NCBI GenBank assembly: GCA_023665475.1
Contig: JAMPEB010000010.1
Coordinates: forward strand, 38,795-102,794
Direction: 5' to 3'
DNA length: 64,000 nt
Source of the DNA: Lachnoclostridium sp.
GTDB lineage: Bacteria > Bacillota > Clostridia > Lachnospirales > Lachnospiraceae
Shown: piece after piece, positions 14,274 to 23,643 of the stretch
Position numbering within the stretch: the first letter of the stretch is position 1
Layout of the letters: every line of letters begins with the position of its first letter
Made by a program: the position numbers and the translations under genes
Notes under the pieces: generated by a model
What the model saw: the letters and a program-made list of their open reading frames with translations, nothing else
Told to the model about the DNA's origin: nothing
The model's database searches: none

Positions 14274-16823
14274 CTAAACATATCTCCGCCGGTAATACTC
14301 CATAGTCCGATAATCCAGCACATCCTTCATATGCTGCTTGAACGCCTCATTATCCAGACAATCCTTCAAATCCTCCCTAATCGCAATCGCATACCCTTCC
14401 TTTTCCATAAAAAAGTCCTTTCCCGAAGCCTTTAAAAACTTGATGGGCATGGTCTTGGCTTTATTGAGATGCTGCTTATCCGTCATATTTTTATATTCTT
14501 CATAAGAAATATCCGATGAAAAATCCTTCCAATTTGTCCCTGTGCCAAAAAACGCTTTCCAACTTTTCAGCACCTCTTCATCCGTAACCGCCAGCTTAAT
14601 ATCGCCATGATTATAGAAACTATATAAGATTGGCATTTTATAAACTTTCTGCATATCCGTGGTTTCTATAACGGAAATAAATTCCCTGCCTATGCCGGCA
14701 TACAGTCGTTCTTCATCCGGAGATAATTCCTGCAGCTCATTCAAAAAGTCCAAGTATCTGCGAAAAGGATTTTCCTTGGCATGAGTCATGCAATACTGGT
14801 AAACCGCATCCTCCATATAGGTAAACAGTTCCATTCTGCTGGGAACTTTACCTTCCAGCAGCTCTTTGACACGATAATATTCCTGCCGAATCTGTTCCTT
14901 CATGGATAATGACTTTTTACGCAGTTTCTCAAACAAATCTATAAGCTGCATATCAAAATCCACAATACAGTCATCCGGGTAGTCTGTTTCCCCGGCGCCG
15001 AAACTATTTTCGCCCGTAACGGATTTTCCGCCGCCAAGCCAAAGCGGCGCCTGTCCGGCTTTTTCATAATTGCCGATAAAATCCAGAACAGTCAAATACT
15101 CTTTCCCCTTACAGGTACGAAGCCCACGCCCTAACTGCTGCAAAAATACAGTCGGTGATTCTGTAGGGCGAAGAAACATAACCATATCCAACGAAGCAAT
15201 ATCTAAACCTTCATTAAACATATCCACAGAAAAAATCACTTTGATTTCCTGATTTTTTAATTTGTTGATTGCTATATCCCTATCCATAGAATATACATTC
15301 ATAGAATACACATTCATAGAATCCTTTTTCCCGGCGGCATTGCTGTAAACGGCGGCGGCCGGAATTCCCCGTTTGCAAAACTCCTCTGCCATTTCTTCCG
15401 CATGTTGTCTGGAACAACAAAATCCCATTGCTCTTTTAGAATGATATTTCTTGTAATATTTGTAGATTAATTCTATTCTCGATGCATTCCTTTTATAAAT
15501 ATCCGTCAATTCATTTGTATCATAATGCCCCTTTACAAGGCGCAATCCCGAATAATCCGTGTTGTCATAAATGCCATAATAATGAAACGGCACCAGCAAC
15601 CCCCTATTAATCGCCTGTTTTAAAGAAATCTCATAAGGCACATTATAATCGCATATCTCGTAGATATTTTTTCCATCCATACGCTCGGGCGTCGCCGTAA
15701 GCCCCAGCAAAAATTTAGGTTTAAAATACTTTACAATATTTCTGTATTGCTCATTGACCGCATGATGAAATTCATCAATGACAATATAATCAAAATAGTC
15801 TTCCGCAAAATATTTCTTCTGCAAAAATTCTTTCTTGCCAAGAGTCGCCACCGAAGCAAAAATAACGGCTTTATCCGTATCCTTACGCTTTCTGTCAAAG
15901 AAACCATAATCTTTTGACTGTCTCACATTTTGAAAAGAAACTGCTGCCTGCTTTAAAATTTCTTCCCTGTGGGCAACAAACAGCACTCTTTCGTATTTTA
16001 CGGAATCAAAAGCAGCGAGATAGGTTTTGCCTATGCCTGTAGCCGCATGGACAAGCCCCTTCACAGCCCCTTCCGCCCGGCTGTCCTCCAATGCATAAAG
16101 CGCCTCTATCTGCGCTCCTCTGGGCCGGAAGAGTCTTTCCACTTTTGTCTCAGCCTCTTCCTCCGAATTGTCATATCTCGCCAAATCTTTGGACACAGCC
16201 GGTTTATGCCAATTACTTGCATATCGCTTCAGTTCCTCGTCATCTATCACAATGGAGTGATGAAAAAATAAATCTTCAAAAGTTTCAAAAAACATTTGAA
16301 AATTCATCTCATCCACTCTACTGTTAAACCGATAATTCCACTCAATACCCGAGGTCAATGCACTCCTTGATATATTGGAAGAACCGATATAAATTTCACT
16401 CATATTCTCATAATGGAAAATATATGACTTAGGATGAAAAGAACGCGCTTTATCACTGTAAAATCTCAAATCCACACGATTTCCCAGCTCCTTCTTTATC
16501 AGATAAAGAGCGGAAGGCTGCGTGATGCCCAGATAATTTCCGGTCAAAAGCCTGATTTTTGCTCCCCTGTCCAGAGCATCCTTTAAGTCCTGCAAAATCA
16601 TTCTGACTCCGGATTCCATAAGAAAAGACACAATAATATCTATCTTCTTGGCTTTCATCATGCTCATTTGCAGTTGATAATACAAAAAACGGCTCTGATT
16701 TCTGTCACCTGTCATCACATCCGTTGATTCGATTGTCCGGTGATTTTGTCCGGCGTTTTCTTCCTGTGATACATATTGTGTGTCACAAATGTTTACTTTT
16801 TCCGAAGAATCAAATTGAGCCAT
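14274..16823 (-). CDS. PLD-domain SF2 DEAD/DEAH helicase with C-terminal DUF3427-like region
   Basis: 849 residues from ATG 16823, chosen for GAGAGGAAGAAAA upstream. Residues about 35-200 are a phospholipase D-like nuclease domain with one HxK motif (SFHPKSYIF) and the partner GSSNISRSAL. Residues about 225-560 form the helicase core: motif I ATGIGKTY, Walker B VIDEFHHA, motif III LTATPER, motif VI QQLGRGLR. The C-terminal part resembles DUF3427. Such PLD-helicase fusions are restriction- or defence-like DNA enzymes. The first 31 bp overlap the methyltransferase gene. A 15-bp tandem duplication (about 15288-15317) repeats MNVYS in a surface loop between helicase motifs. Confidence 0.85.
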   Translation of the reverse strand: MAQFDSSEKVNICDTQYVSQEENAGQNHRTIESTDVMTGDRNQSRFLYYQLQMSMMKAKKIDIIVSFLMESGVRMILQDLKDALDRGAKIRLLTGNYLGITQPSALYLIKKELGNRVDLRFYSDKARSFHPKSYIFHYENMSEIYIGSSNISRSALTSGIEWNYRFNSRVDEMNFQMFFETFEDLFFHHSIVIDDEELKRYASNWHKPAVSKDLARYDNSEEEAETKVERLFRPRGAQIEALYALEDSRAEGAVKGLVHAATGIGKTYLAAFDSVKYERVLFVAHREEILKQAAVSFQNVRQSKDYGFFDRKRKDTDKAVIFASVATLGKKEFLQKKYFAEDYFDYIVIDEFHHAVNEQYRNIVKYFKPKFLLGLTATPERMDGKNIYEICDYNVPYEISLKQAINRGLLVPFHYYGIYDNTDYSGLRLVKGHYDTNELTDIYKRNASRIELIYKYYKKYHSKRAMGFCCSRQHAEEMAEEFCKRGIPAAAVYSNAAGKKDSMNVYSMNVYSMDRDIAINKLKNQEIKVIFSVDMFNEGLDIASLDMVMFLRPTESPTVFLQQLGRGLRTCKGKEYLTVLDFIGNYEKAGQAPLWLGGGKSVTGENSFGAGETDYPDDCIVDFDMQLIDLFEKLRKKSLSMKEQIRQEYYRVKELLEGKVPSRMELFTYMEDAVYQYCMTHAKENPFRRYLDFLNELQELSPDEERLYAGIGREFISVIETTDMQKVYKMPILYSFYNHGDIKLAVTDEEVLKSWKAFFGTGTNWKDFSSDISYEEYKNMTDKQHLNKAKTMPIKFLKASGKDFFMEKEGYAIAIREDLKDCLDNEAFKQHMKDVLDYRTMEYYRRRYV

Positions 16824-17392
16824 TTTTCTTCCTCTCGTCCCGGTCTTACATCCGTTGTAATCCACTGTTCTTCTATCTGTATATCATCCATATTCTCTAT
16901 CAATATCCGAAACGCCTCTTCTGTCATATCCGTAAAATACCGCCCGTTTCGCTCCCCTTCAAATGTCCCGTACTTAAAGGATGTGTATATCACGCCTTGC
17001 GCTTTTAGCGCCCTCGACATCTTTTGAAGCACCTCCGGCAATTCCCGTTTCTTCACATGTAAAATAGAAGCACATGCCCATATGCCATCATATTTTTCTA
17101 TCTCCTTCAATTCTTGAAAAAACATCTGCCTTACCGGAATCCCTGTGTACTCGCCTGCTATCTTGCACAGTTCTTCTGAACCGTCAACCGCTTCCACTTG
17201 AAAACCTTTTGACAGAAAAGCCTTTGTGTCCCGCCCTGCACCGCATCCGAAGTCCAGAATCAAACCTCCGACAGGCAGCTTGTCCGTAAACCGCTGCTGC
17301 ATGGCAGCAAAGTCAACGGATGTAGTGATTTGGGCGAATTGTGGAGCGTTTTGGTTGTAGTAGGTTAGGGTTGGGGTTGCGTTTATGGTCAT
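16793..17392 (-). CDS. Class I SAM-dependent methyltransferase
   Basis: About 199 residues. Motif I ILDFGCGAGRDTKAFLSKGF binds S-adenosylmethionine, EAVDGSEELC is the acidic motif II loop, and KYDGIWACASILHVKK is the post-motif region typical of TehB/UbiE-type small-molecule methyltransferases. The absence of an NPPY/DPPY motif argues against an adenine-N6 DNA methylase. The start at 17392 is supported by GAGGTACTCCG; longer frames read into AT-rich DNA. It is the first gene of the operon with the PLD-helicase, whose start it overlaps. That suggests it either modifies a target related to the helicase or is simply carried with it. Confidence 0.8.
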   Translation of the reverse strand: MTINATPTLTYYNQNAPQFAQITTSVDFAAMQQRFTDKLPVGGLILDFGCGAGRDTKAFLSKGFQVEAVDGSEELCKIAGEYTGIPVRQMFFQELKEIEKYDGIWACASILHVKKRELPEVLQKMSRALKAQGVIYTSFKYGTFEGERNGRYFTDMTEEAFRILIENMDDIQIEEQWITTDVRPGREEEKWLNLILRKK

Positions 17393-17431
17393 CGGAGTAC
17401 CTCGTGGGGAGTGTTTTGCCATCCAATTTAT

Positions 17432-17459
17432 ATTATAATAGTAACAATAATTATTGCAA
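17432..17459 (-). promoter_or_regulatory. Promoter of the methyltransferase/helicase/sigma-like operon
   Basis: TTGCAA (17454-17459), 16 bases, TATAAT (17432-17437) on the minus strand, in an AT-rich gap. A start point here gives a leader of about 30 bases before the methyltransferase ATG. Confidence 0.6.
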
Positions 17460-17500
17460 TAAGTATACATCATTCACGGCAAAAACTCACCCCTTTTTAT

Positions 17501-18253
17501 TTATTTCTTATTCCTTATTCCAAAAAGGAAATCCGGGGTAACTACAATCAATGGTTCTCCATAATAATCAATTCTTATTATATCATTTTCTTTAATGCGA
17601 ATTTCTTCATCATATCCATTTACATAACGCTTAGCAATTATCCATAGTCCTTTCTTTTTTATACTTGCCGCTTCCACAAATTCTGCCACTTCGCTATTTC
17701 TAACATATATATTCGCATATCTATTATCTAAAACAGCAACTCTATCACTATACTTATACATATAATACATCCAAGTCAATAAAGATATACTAAATAATAT
17801 ACTTAACAAATATTTAATTTCTTTATATTCAATTAGGCATAGTACCATCCCAAAAATTAAATATAAGACAAACAATAAGAACTTTTTCTCTTTACCATTT
17901 TTGAAACATTCTACCCTAGTTTTTCTATTCCCAATAACTAAAATGATACATATTGCACCTATAAAGAAGTAAAACAAATTTACTATAGCAGTCAAAAAAT
18001 TATTTATCCCTAATACTATAAGGCTTTGTTTTATAAGTATTGAAATAACTAAAATTACCGCTAATATCTTGTATGTTTGCATTGCTATTTCCTTAAATGT
18101 AGGAATTTCTCTGAATTCTATTGCCCAATACCTTAACTGTTTATTTTCCCTTTTTAAATCGTGACTACTTTTAATCCAATTAAGAAAAATACCTCCTAAA
18201 GGTACAATAACATAATATACTATTTCTAGTATCTTTTGTGCATTTTCCCACAT
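17501..18253 (-). CDS. AT-rich multi-helix membrane protein of unknown function
   Basis: 250 residues with about five hydrophobic helices: YYVIVPLGGIFLNWI, ILAVILVISILI, AIVNLFYFFIGAICIILVI, FLLFVLYLIFGMVLCLI and LLSILFSISLLTWMYY. The C-terminal about 75 residues are soluble and basic (RNSEVAEFVEAASIKKKG) and run on into a beta-rich end. I recognise no family. Base composition is much more AT-rich than the flanking housekeeping genes, which suggests recent transfer. Separated from its neighbours by AT-rich gaps. A membrane effector or anchor of a defence system is conceivable, but nothing in the sequence shows it. Confidence 0.7.
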   Translation of the reverse strand: MWENAQKILEIVYYVIVPLGGIFLNWIKSSHDLKRENKQLRYWAIEFREIPTFKEIAMQTYKILAVILVISILIKQSLIVLGINNFLTAIVNLFYFFIGAICIILVIGNRKTRVECFKNGKEKKFLLFVLYLIFGMVLCLIEYKEIKYLLSILFSISLLTWMYYMYKYSDRVAVLDNRYANIYVRNSEVAEFVEAASIKKKGLWIIAKRYVNGYDEEIRIKENDIIRIDYYGEPLIVVTPDFLFGIRNKK

Positions 18254-18336
18254 AACTTATCCTCCTCTACACAATACCACAAAGCTATTAAACTCATTTT
18301 TTGCTACATTTGGTGCATAATAATACTTTTCATAAG

Positions 18337-18540
18337 TCAAATACTATTTTCACTATCTTCAAATATACTTAATTCTGTATAATCTTCCGGGGAATTAACA
18401 AAACCTCTTCTCAAATAATCCGTTCCGCCATCTACAGAACAACAGCCGCATTTACAACTCACAAAATCATGTCTATTTATTGATTCAATAACATCACCAC
18501 ATAAATTGCATTTAATCATATTTCTAACTATCTTTTGCAT
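18337..18540 (-). CDS. DUF7695-like small zinc-ribbon protein
   Basis: About 67 residues from MQKIVRNMIKCNLCG. Cys pairs CNLC and CKCGCC flank the pattern expected for a zinc ribbon, and SVDGGTDYLRRGFVNSPEDY matches the small DUF7695 family found scattered in Firmicutes. Function unknown. AT-rich like the membrane gene beside it, and probably part of the same imported segment. GGTGG lies ahead of the chosen ATG. Confidence 0.7.
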   Translation of the reverse strand: MQKIVRNMIKCNLCGDVIESINRHDFVSCKCGCCSVDGGTDYLRRGFVNSPEDYTELSIFEDSENSI

Positions 18541-18708
18541 TTTGTACCACCATTCCAATATTTCTACTTACCATTTGTATTATAATTTATTTCATCTCAA
18601 AATACTACTATTAAAAACCGCAGATGCCCTTCCCCTCTTGCCAAACCCACCCCTCCCATGTTACACTTACCGCAAAGAAACAACCAATCACCCAAAGGAG
18701 AAACACTC

Positions 18709-19167
18709 ATGAACAAAGAAACGCAAACCGAAGCCGGCCAATCAGACAATACCGCAAACAGCAAAAGCGATCGGAAGAAAATTCTTCCCGCGGTCCTCAT
18801 ACTTGCCGCCCTTGCCCTTGTTTTCGGAATCGTCTATGCCTGTTTTGCCCCAAAGCCCACTGCGGGCACAAAGGTAATTTCCGTTGAAGTGGTGGATGAC
18901 AATGCCGCATCCAAAATCTACACCACCCGCACCGATGCGGAGTATCTGCGGCAGGCATTGGAAGAGACCGAAGGTTTGTCCATTGAGGGCACCGAATCCG
19001 CCTATGGCTTGATGGTGACCACGGTAAACGGACTGACTGCGGATTACAATACAGACGGCGCGTATTGGGCTTTTTATGTAGACGGCGAATACTGTAATTA
19101 TGGCGTTGATGAACAGCCCATTGAGGATGGACAGGCATATCTGATTATATATACCCTTGCCGAATAA
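18709..19167 (+). CDS. DUF4430 (transcobalamin-like) membrane-anchored protein
   Basis: 152 residues. A basic N-terminal tail is followed by a signal anchor (ILPAVLILAALALVFGIVYA, about 25-44). The extracellular DUF4430 domain is marked by YLRQALEETEGL, YGLMVTTVNGL, GAYWAFYVDGEYCNYGVDEQ and the closing AYLIIYTLA. DUF4430 resembles the beta domain of transcobalamin/intrinsic factor and is often next to ECF transporters. The next gene, nine bp downstream, is an ECF S-component, so this protein probably captures the vitamin (cobalamin-like ligand is an inference). AAAGGAG eight bases before the ATG sets the start. No riboswitch is visible upstream. Confidence 0.82.
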   Translation: MNKETQTEAGQSDNTANSKSDRKKILPAVLILAALALVFGIVYACFAPKPTAGTKVISVEVVDDNAASKIYTTRTDAEYLRQALEETEGLSIEGTESAYGLMVTTVNGLTADYNTDGAYWAFYVDGEYCNYGVDEQPIEDGQAYLIIYTLAE

Positions 19168-19176
19168 GAGGAAAAA

Positions 19177-19692
19177 ATGAACGCTGACAACCCCCCGAAA
19201 CTCACCGTCAGGGAAGTCGCCCTGATGGGCATTATGACTGCTATATTGGAAGTTTCCGTGCATCTTTTGGCTCCGCTGCCCAATGTGGAGCCTGTGACTT
19301 TGCTTGTAATTCTTTATACGCTCGTCTTAGGGAAGAGGGTGAGTTATGTTTTGACCGCCTATATTCTGTTTGAAGGATTTGCATACGGATTTGGCGTCTG
19401 GTGGCTCTCCTATCTCTATATCTGGCCTCTTCTGGCGGTCATAGCGTTTCTCTTCCGCAAGCGGACTTCCCCATGGGTTTTCAGCATTATCGCAGGAAGT
19501 TTCGGTCTGTGTTTCGGAATGCTTTGTTCTCTTCCTTATCTCTTCATCGGAGGACCGATTGCCGCCTTCAATTGGTGGGTGGCAGGCATTCCCTATGATT
19601 TGATACACTGCGCCGCCAATTTTATTTTGTGTCTGGCATTTTTTACGCCGCTCCTTCGCCTGTTAAAGCGCCTATATAGGCAGGCTCTTTGA
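19177..19692 (+). CDS. ECF transporter S component
   Basis: 171 residues, about six hydrophobic helices. TVREVALMGIMTAILEVSVHLLA is the family-typical first helix with the AxxxA-like pattern that contacts the T component, and the WWVAGIPYDLIHCAANF segment near residue 135 is typical of S proteins. It gives substrate specificity to a shared ECF energy module; the genes for T and A components are not in this window. Coupled to the DUF4430 gene (9 bp gap, AGAGGAAAAA as SD), which points to a cobalamin-like vitamin, but a different ligand is possible. Confidence 0.85.
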   Translation: MNADNPPKLTVREVALMGIMTAILEVSVHLLAPLPNVEPVTLLVILYTLVLGKRVSYVLTAYILFEGFAYGFGVWWLSYLYIWPLLAVIAFLFRKRTSPWVFSIIAGSFGLCFGMLCSLPYLFIGGPIAAFNWWVAGIPYDLIHCAANFILCLAFFTPLLRLLKRLYRQAL

Positions 19693-19709
19693 CCGGAAAA
19701 GCTGTCAGT

Positions 19710-22019
19710 TCACTCCCCGGGAATCAGTTCCCGAAATGTCCCGCTGTATCTGTCCAGCGTATACACGCCCTCTTTGCTGCCTAGCTTCGGCACTGTTACG
19801 GACTGTAACAGAATTCCGTTGCTTCGGTATAAGTTTACGCTTTCGCCGGCTTTGATATTGAATCCCACCCCCGGCTTTCCGAGAGCTTCCACACCTGTAT
19901 AATTTTTGCAGTAGACAATAACGCTCTCCCCCGGTTGAATCTCCAGAGCAGGCAGGGAAGAACCGTTCCATGGGCCGGAACCGTCCGAGAGAAAATAGTT
20001 TATTAGATTAACGGTCCGCTGTCCCAGATTGGACAATTCCAGATAATCATTCCCTCCTCTGGATTTAACAGCCGTAATGTACAGCTCCGCATTTTCATCG
20101 GGAACGGTAACGCATTCTATTTCAACGGTTTTCCCTTCTATCATATCCTCCGTAAGCCAAAACCGATCTTCCTCTATTATGTTGCCGTCCACCAGCCAAT
20201 GCACAAACCGATATCCGCACTGCGGTGTCACGCTGATTTCCACAGGGATTTCCGCATAATATGTCCCCCTGTATTCCCGTTCATGGAACACGGCGTAATC
20301 CACGGCAATGTTGGCTTCCTTCTCATTTACCATATGAATCTCATAGGGTCTGTCTAATTGAAAGGCATTGGACAAATCCGCCAGAGAATTCTCCGGTCTT
20401 TCTGTTAAAAAGTCCTTAATCCTGTCAATTTCATTTAACGCATGATTATAATCCGCATCTTCCGGAGTCTCCGCATTGCCTTTCAAAAGCTCCGTCTCAT
20501 TATACAGATACCTTAACTCCTTTGCATGGCTTTCATGCATTTCTTCCATAACGGAAATTGCATGCTGCGCTTCAAAATAATAATTGACCAAAGATAAATA
20601 GTATCGAATGTAATATTCCCGCCCTTCCGGTCTGCTCATAATATTGGCAAACAGCGCATTATAGAAAATATCATAACCCATCCTGTCACTGTTAGTCATG
20701 ATATTCGCGCCTGCAAGAGCGCTTTCACCAGCGACAAAATTGAGGGTTTCGTCCAAATCATAGAGCAAAAAGCGGTATCTTCCGTCAAAGACCGTTCCCT
20801 CTTGATATTTTCCCGTCGGCGAATAATATCGGTATGTTTTAAAATTATTTACAAAACAGTCGCTGTTGGCAAAATAATTCTGAATCGCTACATACTGAAG
20901 AAAATTTTCCACATCCACGGCAGCGTTTAACATTTCCCAATTACTGTCTGCGTTCAAATCCCCATAAGCTGCCGCTTCATGCAGGGCGTTATATTCTTCC
21001 CTGATTCCTTTGGTTATCTCATCCTCGCCCTCCTGCTCGTTGATAAGCGAAACAACGCCCTCCAAAACCACCATCTGTCCGTCGTAGATTCCGTATTTCT
21101 CCCTAAAGTATCGGTCATCAAAATTAGGTACAAACCAGTAGACTCCGAAATATTCTCCGTTGATATACACACAGACGGGGGAAGCGTTCTGTACATCTAA
21201 AAAGCCCGCCTCCAGACTCAGCCGCGCCGCTAATTCATTTCTCAGATACGCAAACCCGTTATCATCCCCGCTGTTGCGCACGATGATTCTCTTAAATTTA
21301 GAGAGCAACGCGTTTTCCTCATTATAGAGATTCTCAAAGAAAATATAATGGAATTCGTCTTGCTCATCGTATTCCGAACGCGCATACAGCCGGAAAGAAG
21401 GCTGGTTTTTGTTCCGGCTGCCGCTGCCGTATATGCGAAAACCGCCGTTTTGATTCAATACTTCCCGTCCCGTGCCGTCAAACAAATTGATCTGTACTTC
21501 CCGCTCGTACTCCCGCCCCCGCAACATCCTGTTCTCCTTGGTCAAAATACCTGTTTCGGAACCGAAAAGTTCCTCCGGGTCCCCTGTTACCGACAGAACA
21601 GCGGTCTGATATCGCTCTTCCACATTATCGCCCAAAATATAGGTATTGGCAAACACGGATGTCCGCTGATGATTGCCCATATATGCCGCCGCTCTGACGG
21701 TATATACCTTTTCCTGAGGAAAACATTCCAGTGCAATGCCCTCCTCGGGATGATAGAGGAAGGTTTTGCCGCTTCCCGCGTCGGGCAGGGAGCCGTCTAG
21801 AGTATATCGGATTTCATCGGCGTCCGGGGCTGTCAGGTACACTACAATAGAATCCGAATAAAGACCGCTGTCATGAGAAAATTCTATTTTTACACTGCCG
21901 GTCCGTAAGTCTTCTCCGGCTATGGGCTGTTCCGCCCAGAGCGCCGCCGCCACAATGACCGCCAAAAAAGAAATGAGGCTCGCACATATGCCATACTGTT
22001 TTTTGTTTAATATCCGCAT
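19710..22019 (-). CDS. CotH kinase family exported protein with lamin-tail domain
   Basis: About 769 residues, secreted or membrane-tethered (signal anchor YGICASLISFLAVIVAAALW). Domains in order: chitobiase/FN3-like (YTLDGSLPD, about 40-130); CotH protein kinase fold (about 140-530) with FRIYGSGSRNKNQPSFRLYA, YFGVYWFVPN and the catalytic-type FLLYDLDETLNF; a bacterial-repeat beta domain (GYRFVHWLVDGN); and a C-terminal lamin-tail domain (NDYLELSNLGQRTVNL). CotH kinases phosphorylate spore coat or surface proteins. ATG 22019 follows GGAGCGAAC. Divergent from the VTC / DUF4956 / glycosyltransferase genes, a known co-occurring set. Confidence 0.88.
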   Translation of the reverse strand: MRILNKKQYGICASLISFLAVIVAAALWAEQPIAGEDLRTGSVKIEFSHDSGLYSDSIVVYLTAPDADEIRYTLDGSLPDAGSGKTFLYHPEEGIALECFPQEKVYTVRAAAYMGNHQRTSVFANTYILGDNVEERYQTAVLSVTGDPEELFGSETGILTKENRMLRGREYEREVQINLFDGTGREVLNQNGGFRIYGSGSRNKNQPSFRLYARSEYDEQDEFHYIFFENLYNEENALLSKFKRIIVRNSGDDNGFAYLRNELAARLSLEAGFLDVQNASPVCVYINGEYFGVYWFVPNFDDRYFREKYGIYDGQMVVLEGVVSLINEQEGEDEITKGIREEYNALHEAAAYGDLNADSNWEMLNAAVDVENFLQYVAIQNYFANSDCFVNNFKTYRYYSPTGKYQEGTVFDGRYRFLLYDLDETLNFVAGESALAGANIMTNSDRMGYDIFYNALFANIMSRPEGREYYIRYYLSLVNYYFEAQHAISVMEEMHESHAKELRYLYNETELLKGNAETPEDADYNHALNEIDRIKDFLTERPENSLADLSNAFQLDRPYEIHMVNEKEANIAVDYAVFHEREYRGTYYAEIPVEISVTPQCGYRFVHWLVDGNIIEEDRFWLTEDMIEGKTVEIECVTVPDENAELYITAVKSRGGNDYLELSNLGQRTVNLINYFLSDGSGPWNGSSLPALEIQPGESVIVYCKNYTGVEALGKPGVGFNIKAGESVNLYRSNGILLQSVTVPKLGSKEGVYTLDRYSGTFRELIPGE

Positions 22020-22210
22020 GTTCGCTCCATTTAAAAATTTGCGTTTTGTCGAGTTTTTGAACATTCAATGTATCCATTATAGCCCAATGCCATTTTTCAA
22101 ACAAGTCCCTTTTTCCCTATAGAGTTTCGCCAAAGATTTTCTTTAAAATACTCTTTGAAAAAAATGGCAATTATGCTATAGTATAGAATAGTTGATGAAG
22201 GAGGTGCCCC

Positions 22211-22924
22211 ATGTCAGGAAAGTCTTATCGCCATGAAATCAAAGAGCTTTTGTCTCCGGTACAGACTTGCCTGTTAGAGCAGCGTATCCGCGCCGTACTG
22301 CAGCCGGACGCTAACGGAAGCGGCGGACGCTATCAGATACGCAGCATCTATTTTGACACGCTTTCCGACAAAGCATACACGGAAAAAGAAGACGGCATCT
22401 CCCGGCGCGAAAAAATCCGCATTCGGTTTTATGACTGTCAACCCGGTTTGATTAAATTGGAGAGAAAAGAAAAGCGCAGGGATCTCATTGCCAAAGATTC
22501 TCTTATCATCTCCAAAGAAACCGCAGACGCCATGATAAACGGTGATTACAAAAGCCTTACCTCTTACGGCAGTCCTCTTGCGAATTCGGTATATAGTCTT
22601 GCCTGCGCAGAAGGATTGCATCCCGTGGTGGTTGTGGACTATGTGCGCAACGCGTACACATATCCTGTGGGAAATGTGCGCATTACCTTTGACTCGCTGC
22701 TGTATGCCGGAAGACCGGATCTTCCCGTCTGGCAGCCCGGAGGCGGGATGAATGTGCTTGGGGACAACACCATTTTGGAAATTAAATTTAACGATTATCT
22801 GGCAGAGCATATCCGCCGGTTGTTATGCAGCGTTCCCGGTGAAAGAATCGCCTTATCCAAATACACTTTATGCCGGAGAAATCTCTTATGGAAACAGGGC
22901 GATTTTCTGAGCGGGAAGGATTAA
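22211..22924 (+). CDS. VTC-domain polyphosphate polymerase-like protein
   Basis: 237 residues. The VTC tunnel-fold residues appear in order: RHEIKELLS (first basic strand), YQIRSIYFDT, RREKIRIRFYD, IKLERKEKR, RNAYTY, NTILEIKFND and the final SKYTLCRRN. In eukaryotic Vtc4 this fold makes polyphosphate from ATP. In bacteria it accompanies CotH and DUF4956 genes, and the true product is less certain. GGAGGTGCCCC precedes the ATG. The next gene begins 33 bp downstream. Confidence 0.85.
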   Translation: MSGKSYRHEIKELLSPVQTCLLEQRIRAVLQPDANGSGGRYQIRSIYFDTLSDKAYTEKEDGISRREKIRIRFYDCQPGLIKLERKEKRRDLIAKDSLIISKETADAMINGDYKSLTSYGSPLANSVYSLACAEGLHPVVVVDYVRNAYTYPVGNVRITFDSLLYAGRPDLPVWQPGGGMNVLGDNTILEIKFNDYLAEHIRRLLCSVPGERIALSKYTLCRRNLLWKQGDFLSGKD

Positions 22925-22956
22925 ATGCCGGCGGAAGCAGGCAGGGAGGTATCAGT

Positions 22957-23622
22957 TTGAATTCTATTAAAAATCTTTTATCCGAATCCATGCAGCAAAT
23001 GGGTATGATTGAATCTTTATCCGTTGCCGCAGTTATGACTTCATTGGTTGTTGCGTTTATCTGTTCCATATTGATTTATTTGGTATATCGCTATTTTTAT
23101 AAGGGTGTATCCTACTCACCCAGTTTCGGCATGCTTCTGATTATGCTGACTCTGGTTACCGCGTTTATGATTATTTGTATTTCCACCAACCTTGTCCTTT
23201 CCCTCGGCATGGTGGGCGCCCTGTCCATTGTGCGTTTCCGGGCTGCCATAAAGGAACCTTTGGATGTCGGCTTCCTTTTCTTTGCCATTGCCGCAGGGCT
23301 TACTTCCGGCGCGCGGTTATATACTGTTGCCCTCATAGGAACCATCGTTATCAACTTAATCTTCATCCTTTGTTATCTGCTGTTCCATGGCACCGTTTCT
23401 TATCTTTTGGTCATCCGCCATACCGACCAGGCTGCCGACGCTCTGGCTGAGGCGCTGTCCGAATACCGTCTCAAATTAAAGTCCAAAATCCGGCACGACG
23501 AGATTACGGAAATCACATATGCCCTTTGCGTAAAATCCGGTTCGGAAAAATTGACGGACAAGCTTTCCGCCATTGCCGGAGTGGAAAATGTCGTCTTGGT
23601 TCAATATAATCAGGAATCGTAA
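22957..23622 (+). CDS. DUF4956 membrane protein
   Basis: About 221 residues from TTG 22957, chosen because GGGAGGTATCAGT lies just before it; the longer frame overlaps the VTC gene without an SD. Three to four helices (SLVVAFICSILIYLVYRYF; LLIMLTLVTAFMIICIS; TVALIGTIVINLIFIL) flank the conserved LSLGMVGALSIVRFRAAIKE segment, the DUF4956 signature. The C-terminal about 75 residues are cytoplasmic and ferredoxin-like. Encoded with the VTC protein, it is likely its membrane partner. Confidence 0.87.
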   Translation: MNSIKNLLSESMQQMGMIESLSVAAVMTSLVVAFICSILIYLVYRYFYKGVSYSPSFGMLLIMLTLVTAFMIICISTNLVLSLGMVGALSIVRFRAAIKEPLDVGFLFFAIAAGLTSGARLYTVALIGTIVINLIFILCYLLFHGTVSYLLVIRHTDQAADALAEALSEYRLKLKSKIRHDEITEITYALCVKSGSEKLTDKLSAIAGVENVVLVQYNQES

Positions 23623-23643
23623 TCATTGAGGAGGGAAGCTGTC

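Noticed and set aside
18559..18708. Cobalamin riboswitch before DUF4430/ECF genes
   Set aside because: The 150-bp gap lacks the B12 box and is too short.
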